Origin: Epiperipatus broadwayi
Taxonomy: Eukaryota; Onychophora; Udeonychophora; Euonychophora; Peripatidae
NCBI GenBank assembly: GCA_028023455.1
Contig: JAQFVV010007260.1
Span: 55,431 to 119,430 of the forward strand
Direction: 5' to 3'
Length of the DNA stretch: 64,000 bases
Positions 55,101-64,000 of this stretch are shown one piece after another. The notes beneath the pieces were generated by a model, which worked only from the letters and a program-made list of their open reading frames with translations, was not told where the DNA came from and did not search any database. Both the position numbers and the translations under genes were made by a program. Every line of letters begins with the position of its first letter. Within the stretch, counting starts at the first letter, position 1.

Positions 55101-58100
55101 ATATGACAAAATCAGCGAAAAAATTCATTCAAAATATAGTATTGTATACGAGCATGTCCATTTCGCGTTTTAAGCTTGGAAATACAGCTAGGATACAAAT
55201 TTTTAAAAATTGATGAATTTGTATACTTTAACATTGCAGTTCAGTATTATTTAGCTAATTCTACCTAAATATGACAAAATGAGCGAAAAAATTCATTCAA
55301 AATATAGTATTGTACACGAGCATGTTCCAATCGCGTTTTAAGCTTGGAAATACAGCTAGGATACAAATTTTTAAAAATTGATGAATTTGAATACTTTAAC
55401 ATTGCAGTTCAGTATTATTTAGCTAATTCTACCTAAATATGACAAAATCAGCGAAAAAATTCATTCAAAATATAGTATTGTACACCAGCATGTTCCAATC
55501 GCGTTTTAAGCTTGGAAATACAGCTAGGATACAAATTTTTAAAAATTGATGAATTTGAATACTTTAACATTGCAGTTCAGTATTATTTAGCTAATTCTAC
55601 CTAAATATGACAAAATCAGTGAAAAAATTTATTCAAAATATAGTATTGTATACCAGCATGTCCATTTCGCGTTTCAAGCTTGGAAATACAGCTAGGATAC
55701 AAATTTTTAAAAATTGATGAATTTGAATACTTTAACATTGCAGTTCAGTATTATTTAGCTAATTCTACCTAAATATGACAAAATCAGCGAAAAAATTCAT
55801 TCAAAATATAGTATTGTACACCAGCATGTTCCAATCGCGTTTTAAGCTTGGAAATACAGCTAGGATACAAATTTTTAAAAATTGATGAATTTGAATACTT
55901 TAACATTGCAGTTCAGTATTATTTAGCTAATTCTACCTAAATATGACAAAATCAGCGAAAAAATTCATTCAAAATATAGTATTGTATACCAGCATGTCCA
56001 TTTCGCGTTTTAAGCTTGGAAATACAGCTAGGATACAAATTTTTAAAAATTGATGAATTTGAATACTTTAACATTGCAGTTCAGTATTATTTAGCTAATT
56101 CTACCTAAATATGACAAAATCAGCGAAAAATTCATTCAAAATATAGTATTGTATACCAGGAAGTTCATTTAGCGTTTTAAGCTTGGAAATGCAGCTAGGA
56201 TACAAATTTTTAAAAATTGATGAATTTGAATACTTTAACATTGCAGTTCAGTATTATTTAGCTAATTCTACCTAAATATGACAAAATCAGCGAAAAAATT
56301 CATTCAAAATATAGTATTGTATACGAGCATGTCCATTTCGCGTTTTAAGCTTGGAAATACAGCTAGGATACAAATTTTTAAAAATTGATGAATTTGTATA
56401 CTTTAACATTGCAGTTCAGTATTATTTAGCTAATTCTACCTAAATATGACAAAATCAGCGAAAAAATTCATTCAAAATATAGTATTGTATACCAGCATGT
56501 TCATTTCGCGTTTTAAGCTTGGAAATGCAGCTAGGATACAAATTTTTAAAAATTGATGAATTTGAATACTTTAACATTGCAGTTCAGTATTATTTAGCTA
56601 ATTCTACCTAAATATGACAAAATCAGCGAAAAAATTCATTCAAAATATAGTATTGTATACGAGCATGTCCATTTCGCGTTTTAAGCTTGGAAATACAGCT
56701 AGGATACAAATTTTTAAAAATTGATGAATTTGTATACTTTAACATTGCAGTTCAGTATTATTTAGCTAATTCTACCTAAATATGACAAAATCAGCGAAAA
56801 AATTCATTCAAAATATAGTATTGTACACCAGCATGTTCCAATCGCGTTTTAAGCTTGGAAATACAGCTAGGATACAAATTTTTAAAAATTGATGAATTTG
56901 AATACTTTAACATTGCAGTTCAGTATTATTTAGCTAATTCTACCTAAATATGACAAAATCAGCGAAAAAATTCATTCAAAATATAGTATTGTACACCAGC
57001 ATGTTCCAATCGCGTTTTAAGCTTGGAAATACAGCTAGGATACAAATTTTTAAAAATTGATGAATTTGAATACTTTAACATTGCAGTTCAGTATTATTTA
57101 GCTAATTCTACCTAAATATGACAAAATCAGTGAAAAAATTTATTCCAAATATACTATTGTATACCAGCATGTCCATTTCGCGTTTCAAGCTTGGAAATAC
57201 AGCTAGGATACAAATTTTTAAAAATTGATGAATTTGAATACTTTAACATTGCAGTTCAGTATTATTTAGCTAATTCTACCTAAATATGACAAAATCAGCG
57301 AAAAAATTCATTCAAAATATAGTATTGTACACCAGCATGTTCCAATCGCGTTTTAAGCTTGGAAATACAGCTAGGATACAAATTTTTAAAAATTGATGAA
57401 TTTGAATACTTTAACATTGCAGTTCAGTATTATTTAGCTAATTCTACCTAAATATGACAAAATCAGTGAAAAAATTCATTCAAAATATACTATTGTATAC
57501 CAGCATGTCCATTTCGCGTTTTAAGCTTGGAAATACGGCTAGGATACAAATTTTTAAAAATTGATGAATTTGAATACTTTAACATTGCAGTTCAGTATTA
57601 TTTAGCTAATTCTACCTAAATATGACAAAATCAGCGAAAAAATTCATTCAAAATATAGTATTGTATACCAGCATGTTCATTTCGCGTTTTAAGCTTGGAA
57701 ATACAGCTAGGATACAAATTTTTAAAAATTGATGAATTTGAATACTTTAACATTGCAGTTCAGTATTATTTAGCTAATTCTACCTAAATATGACAAAATC
57801 AGCGAAAAAATTCATTCAAAATATAGTATTGTATACGAGCATGTCCATTTCGCGTTTTAAGCTTGGAAATACAGCTAGGATACAAATTTTTAAAAATTGA
57901 TGAATTTGTATACTTTAACAGCAGTATTATTTAGCTAATTCTACCTAAATATGACAAAATCAGCGAAAAAATTCATTCAAAATATAGTATTGTACACCAG
58001 CATGTTCCAATCGCGTTTTAAGCTTGGAAATACAGCTAGGATACAAATTTTTAAAAATTGATGAATTTGAATACTTTAACATTGCAGTTCAGTATTATTT

Positions 58101-61100
58101 AGCTAATTCTACCTAAATATGACAAAATCAGCGAAAAAATTCATTCAAAATATAGTATTGTACACCAGCATGTTCCAATCGCGTTTTAAGCTTGGAAATA
58201 CAGCTAGGATACAAATTTTTAAAAATTGATGAATTTGAATACTTTAACATTGCAGTTCAGTATTATTTAGCTAATTCTACCTCAATATGACAAAATCAGT
58301 GAAAAAATTCATTCAAAATATAGTATTGTATACCAGCATGTCCATTTCGCGTTTCAAGCTTGGAAATACAGCTAGGATACAAATTTTTAAAAATTGATGA
58401 ATTTGAATACTTTAACATTGCAGTTCAGTATTATTTAGCTAATTCTACCTAAATATGACAAAATCAGCGAAAAAATTCATTCAAAATATAGTATTGTACA
58501 CCAGCATGTTCCAATCGCGTTTTAAGCTTGGAATTACAGCTAGGATACAAATTTTTAAAAATTGATGAATTTGTATACTTTAACATTGCAGTTCAGTATT
58601 ATTTAGCTAATTCTACCTAAATATGACAAAATCAGCGAAAAAATTCATTCAAAATATAGTATTGTACACCAGGTATGTTCATTTCGCGTTTTAAGCTTGG
58701 AAATACAGCTAGGATACAAATTTTTAAAAATTGATGAATTTGAATACTTTAACATTGCAGTTCAGTATTATTTAGCTAATTCTACCTAAATATGACAAAA
58801 TCAGCGAAAAAATTCATTCAAAATATAGTATTGTATACCAGCATGTCCATTTCGCGTTTTAAGCTTGGAAATACAGCTAGGATACAAATTTTTAAAAATT
58901 GATGAATTTGAATACTTTAACATTGCAGTTCAGTATTATTTAGCTAATTCTACCTAAATATGACAAAATCAGTGAAAAAATTCATTCAAAATATAGTATT
59001 GTATACCAGCATGTCCTTTTCGCGTTTTAAGCTTGGAAATACAGCTAGGATACAGATTTTTAAAAATTGATGAATTCGTATACTTTAACATTGCAGTTCA
59101 GTATTATTTAGCTAATTCTACCTAAATATGACAAAATCAGTGAAAAAATTTATTCCAAATATAGTATTGTATACCAGCATGTCCATTTCGCGTTTCAAGC
59201 TTGGAAATACGGCTAGGATACAAATTTTTGAAAATTGATGAATTTGAATACTTTAACATTGCAGTTCAGTATTATTTAGCTAATTCTACCTAAATATGAC
59301 AAAATCAGCGAAAAATTCATTCAAAATATAGTATTGTATACCAGCATGTTCATTTCGCGTTTTAAGCTTGGAAATGCAGCCAGGATACAAGTTTTATAAA
59401 ATTTATGAATTTGAATTCTTAAACATTGCAGTTCAGTATTATTTAGCTAATTCTACCTAAATATGACAAAATCAGCGAAAAAATTCATTCAAAATATAGT
59501 ATTGTATACGAGCATGTCCATTTCGCGTTTTAAGCTTGGAAATACGGCTAGGATACAAATTTTTAAAAATTGATGAATTTGTATACTTTAACATTGCAGT
59601 TCAGTATTATTTAGCTAATTCTACCTAAATATGACAAAATCAGCGAAAAAATTCATTCAAAATATAGTATTGTACACCAGCATGTTCCAATCGCGTTTTA
59701 AGCTTGGAAATACAGCTAGGATACAAATTTTTAAAAATTGATGAATTTGAATACTTTAACATTGCAGTTCAGTATTATTTAGCTAATTCTACCTAAATAT
59801 GACAAAATCAGCGAAAAATTCATTCAAAATATAGTATTGTACACCAGCATGTTCCAATCGCGTTTTAAGCTTGGAAATACAGCTAGGATACAAATTTTTA
59901 AAAATTGATGAATTTGAATACTTTAACATTGCAGTTCAGTATTATTTAGCTAATTCTACCTAAATATGACAAAATCAGTGAAAAAATTTATTCCAAATAT
60001 AGTATTGTATACCAGCATGTCCATTTCGCGTTTCAAGCTTGGAAATACAGCTAGGATACAAATTTTTAAAAATTGATGAATTTGAATACTTTAACATTGC
60101 AGTTCAGTATTATTTAGCTAATTCTACCTAAATATGACAAAATCAGCGAAAAAATTCATTCAAAATATAGTATTGTACACGAGCTTGTTCCAATCGCGTT
60201 TTAAGCTTGGAAATACAGCTAGGATACAAATTTTTAAAAATTGATGAATTTCAATACTTTAACATTGCAGTTCAGTATTATTTAGCTAATTCTACCTAAA
60301 TATGACAAAATCAGCGAAAAAATTCATTCAAAATATAGTATTGTACACCAGCATGTTCCAATCGCGTTTTAAGCTTGGAAATACAGCTAGGATACAAATT
60401 TTTAAAAATTGATGAATTTGAATACTTTAACATTGCAGTTCAGTATTATTTAGCTAATTCTACCTAAATATGACAAAATCAGTGAAAAAATTCATTCAAA
60501 ATATAGTATTGTATACCAGCATGTCCTTTTCGCGTTTTAAGCTTGGAAATACAGCTAGGATACAGATTTTTAAAAATTGATGAATTCGTATACTTTAACA
60601 TTGCAGTTCAGTATTATTTAGCTAATTCTACCTAAATATGACAAAATCAGTGAAAAAATTTATTCCAAATATACTATTGTATACCAGCATGTCCATTTCG
60701 CGTTTCAAGCTTGGAAATACGGCTAGGATTGAAATTTTTGAAAATTGATGAATTTGAATACTTTAACATTGCAGTTCAGTATTATTTAGCTAATTCTACC
60801 TAAATATGACAAAATCAGCGAAAAAATTCATTCAAAATATAGTATTGTATACCAGCATGTTCATTTCGCGTTTTAAGCTTGGAAATGCAGCTAGGATACA
60901 AATTTTTAAAAATTGATGAATTTGAATACTTTAACATTGCAGTTCAGTATTATTTAGCTAATTCTACCTAAATATGACAAAATCAGCGAAAAAATTCATT
61001 CAAAATATAGTATTGTACACCAGCATGTTCCAATCGCGTTTTAAGCTTGGAAATACAGCTAGGATACAAATTTTTAAAAATTGATGAATTTGTATACTTT

Positions 61101-64000
61101 AACATTGCAGTTCAGTATTATTTAGCTAATTCTACCTAAATATGACAAAATCAGCGAAAAAATTCATTCAAAATATAGTATTGTACACGAGCTTGTTCCA
61201 ATCGCGTTTTAAGCTTGGAAATACAGCTAGGATACAAATTTTTAAAAATTGATGAATTTGAATACTTTAACATTGCAGTTCAGTATTATTTAGCTAATTC
61301 TACCTAAATATGACAAAATCAGCGAAAAAATTCATTCAAAATATAGTATTGTATACCAGCATGTTCATTTCGCGTTTTAAGCTTGGAAATACAGCTAGGA
61401 TACAAATTTTTATAAAATTGATGAATTTGAATACTTTAACATTGCAGTTCAGTATTATTTAGCTAATTCTACCTAAATATGACAAAATCAGCGAAAAAAT
61501 TCATTCAAAATATAGTATTGTATACGAGCATGTCCATTTCGCGTTTTAAGCTTGGAAATACGGCTAGGATACAAATTTTTAAAAATTGATGAATTTGTAT
61601 ACTTTAACATTGCAGTTCAGTATTATTTAGCTAATTCTACCTAAATATGACAAAATCAGCGAAAAATTCATTCAAAATATAGTATTGTATACCAGCATGT
61701 TCATTTCGCGTTTTAAGCTTGGAAATGCAGCCAGGATACAAGTTTTATAAAATTTATGAATTTGAATACTTTAACATTGCAGTTCAGTATTATTTAGCTA
61801 ATTCTACCTAAATATGACAAAATCAGCGAAAAAATTCATTCAAAATATAGTATTGTATACGAGCATGTCCATTTCGCGTTTTAAGCTTGGAAATACAGCT
61901 AGGATACAAATTTTTAAAAATTGATGAATTTGTATACTTTAACATTGCAGTTCAGTATTATTTAGCTAATTCTATTTAAATATGACAAAATCAGCGAAAA
62001 AATTCATTCAAAATATAGTATTGTACACGAGCTTGTTCCAATCGCGTTTTAAGCTTGGAAATACAGCTAGGATACAAATTTTTAAAAATTGATGAATTTG
62101 AATACTTTAACATTGCAGTTCAGTATTATTTAGCTAATTCTACCTAAATATGACAAAATCAGCGAAAAAATTTATTCAAAATATAGTATTGTACACCAGC
62201 ATGTTCCAATCGCGTTTTAAGCTTGGAAATACAGCTAGGATACAAATTTTTAAAAATTGATGAATTTGAATACTTTAACATTGCAGTTCAGTATTATTTA
62301 GCTAATTCTACCTAAATATGACAAAATCAGTGAAAAAATTCATTCAAAATATAGTATTGTATACCAGCATGTCCATTTCGCGTTTCAAGCTTGGAAATAC
62401 AGCTAGGATACAAATTTTTAAAAATTGATGAATTTGAATACTTTAACATTGCAGTTCAGTATTATTTAGCTAATTCTACCTAAATATGACAAAATCAGCG
62501 AAAAAATTCATTCAAAATATAGTATTGTACACCAGCATGTTCCAATCGCGTTTTAAGCTTGGAAATACAGCTAGGATACAAATTTTTAAAAATTGATGAA
62601 TTTGAATACTTTAACATTGCAGTTCAGTATTATTTAGCTAATTCTACCTAAATATGACAAAATCAGCGAAAAAATTCATTCAAAATATAGTATTGTATAC
62701 CAGCATGTCCATTTCGCGTTTTAAGCTTGGAAATACGGCTAGGATACAAATTTTTGAAAATTGATGAATTTGAATACTTTAACATTGCAGTTCAGTATTA
62801 TTTAGCTAATTCTACCTAAATATGACAAAATCAGCGAAAAAATTCATTCAAAATATAGTATTGTATACCAGCATGTTCATTTCGCGTTTTAAGCTTGGAA
62901 ATGCAGCCAGGATACAAGTTTTATAAAATTTATGAATTTGAATTCTTAAACATTGCAGTTCAGTATTATTTAGCTAATTCTACCTAAATATGACAAAATC
63001 AGCGAAAAAATTCATTCAAAATATAGTATTGTATACGAGCATGTCCATTTCGCGTTTTAAGCTTGGAAATACGGCTAGGATACAAATTTTTAAAAATTGA
63101 TGAATTTGTATACTTTAACATTGCAGTTCAGTATTATTTAGCTAATTCTACCTAAATATGACAAAATCAGCGAAAAAATTCATTCAAAATATAGTATTGT
63201 ACACCACGTATGTTCCAATCGCGTTTTAAGCTTGGAAATACAGCTAGGATACAAATTTTTAAAAATTGATGAATTTGAATACTTTAACATTGCAGTTCAG
63301 TATTATTTAGCTAATTCTACCTAAATATGACAAAATCAGCGAAAAAATTCATTCAAAATATAGTATTGTACACCAGCATGTTCCAATCGCGTTTTAAGCT
63401 TGGAAATACAGCTAGGATACAAATTTTTAAAAATTGATGAATTTGAATACTTTAACATTGCAGTTCAGTATTATTTAGCTAATTCTACCTAAATATGACA
63501 AAATCAGTGAAAAAATTTATTCCAAATATACTATTGTATACCAGCATGTCCATTTCGCGTTTCAAGCTTGGAAATACAGCTAGGATACAAATTTTTAAAA
63601 ATTGATGAATTTGAATACTTTAACATTGCAGTTCAGTATTATTTAGCTAATTCTACCTAAATATGACAAAATCAGCGAAAAAATTCATTCAAAATATAGT
63701 ATTGTACACGAGCTTGTTCCAATCGCGTTTTAAGCTTGGAAATACAGCTAGGATACAAATTTTTAAAAATTGATGAATTTCAATACTTTAACATTGCAGT
63801 TCAGTATTATTTAGCTAATTCTACCTAAATATGACAAAATCAGCGAAAAAATTCATTCAAAATATAGTATTGTACACCAGCATGTTCATATCGCGTTTTA
63901 AGCTTGGAAATACAGCTAGGATACAAATTTTTAAAAATTGATGAATTTGAATACTTTAACATTGCAGTTCAGTATTATTTAGCTAATTCTACCTATATAT
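52168..64000. repeat. 168-bp satellite array, ~70 monomers, continuing past the window
   Basis: Landmark GCTAGGAT recurs at 52333, 52501, 52669, 52837, 53004, 53172 and so on with spacing 167-169. Each monomer contains ATACAAATTTTTAAAAATTG, ACATTGCAGTTCAGTATTAT, TAGCTAATTCTACCTAAATA, TATAGTATTGTA and CGCGTTTTAAGCTTGGAAAT. Monomers are highly similar and fall into variant types defined by a few sites: GAATTTGA, GTA or TCA after the first 25 bases; CAGCG or CAGTG; ATTCATTCAAAA or TTTATTCCAAA; TTCCAATCGCG, TTCATTTCGCG or TCCATTTCGCG; and CAGCTAGG, CGGCTAGG or GCAGCCAGG. A distinct subtype has AAGTTTTATAAAATTTATG. One monomer near 57910 has an internal deletion of about 10 bp. There is no ORF. 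Monomer size near nucleosome spacing and higher-order order are typical of centromeric or heterochromatic satellites, but location is not shown by the sequence. Confidence 0.97.

Noticed and set aside
52168-64000. CRISPR-like array of regular repeats
   Set aside because: The repeats are contiguous 168-bp monomers without unique spacers, in a eukaryotic context with no cas genes.
52168-64000. CENP-B box in the satellite monomer
   Set aside because: Only TTCG next to CG is present; the downstream A and CGGG positions of the box are not matched in any variant I read.
63985-64000. Apparent end of the satellite at the window edge (ACCTATATAT instead of ACCTAAATAT)
   Set aside because: A single-base difference in the last bases; it cannot be distinguished from an ordinary monomer variant.

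Overview
This is a strongly A+T-rich (by eye about three-quarters A/T) stretch of animal-type nuclear DNA with no convincing host gene. Its recognisable content is transposon debris, simple repeats and satellite DNA. An RTE-clade LINE, three families of Penelope-like elements (PLEs), a Ty3/gypsy retrotransposon, an L1-like LINE, GATA/GACA microsatellites and a ~168-bp satellite point to a repeat-rich invertebrate such as a cnidarian, arachnid or mollusc. The sequence alone does not settle the taxon.

Layout. 0-12 kb is A/T-rich non-coding DNA with a long (TAA)n tract and copy A of an unclassified ~2-kb dispersed repeat (1.47-3.53 kb). 12.2-15.0 kb holds a nearly full-length RTE LINE: one reading frame with four in-frame stops and no frameshift, ending in a (GAT)n tail. 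A decayed second RTE 3' end lies at 17.1-17.7 kb. At 20.2-21.3 kb, on the minus strand, a 5'-truncated PLE (family a) has a well-preserved RT-thumb/GIY-YIG frame bracketed by a perfect 22-bp inverted repeat. At 21.9-23.4 kb a Ty3/gypsy RNase H-integrase remnant is followed by a possible LTR. 29.3-31.6 kb contains two adjacent long inverted repeats; the second is a head-to-head pair of PLE copies (family b) with only 10 bases between the arms. A minus-strand PLE (family c) follows at 31.65-33.2 kb.

The most informative region is 39.7-48.8 kb. One plus-strand family-c PLE has been split by four insertions. The minus-strand copy at 31.7-33.2 kb serves as an unoccupied reference, so three of the four junctions can be placed to within a few bases and the fourth approximately. 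The insertions are two related tandem-plus-inverted foldback-like elements, an L1-like LINE, and copy B of the dispersed repeat seen at 1.5-3.5 kb.

From 51.2 kb a (GATA)n/(GACA)n microsatellite leads to a ~168-bp satellite array that starts abruptly near 52,168 and runs to the window end, about 70 monomers. Monomer variants are not randomly ordered: an eight-monomer block recurs at least three times, which indicates higher-order structure.

No CRISPR array, operon, tRNA, rRNA or intact host coding gene was seen. All coding remnants belong to mobile elements and, apart from the family-a PLE frame, are interrupted. Copy numbers, ages and divergence were judged by eye.
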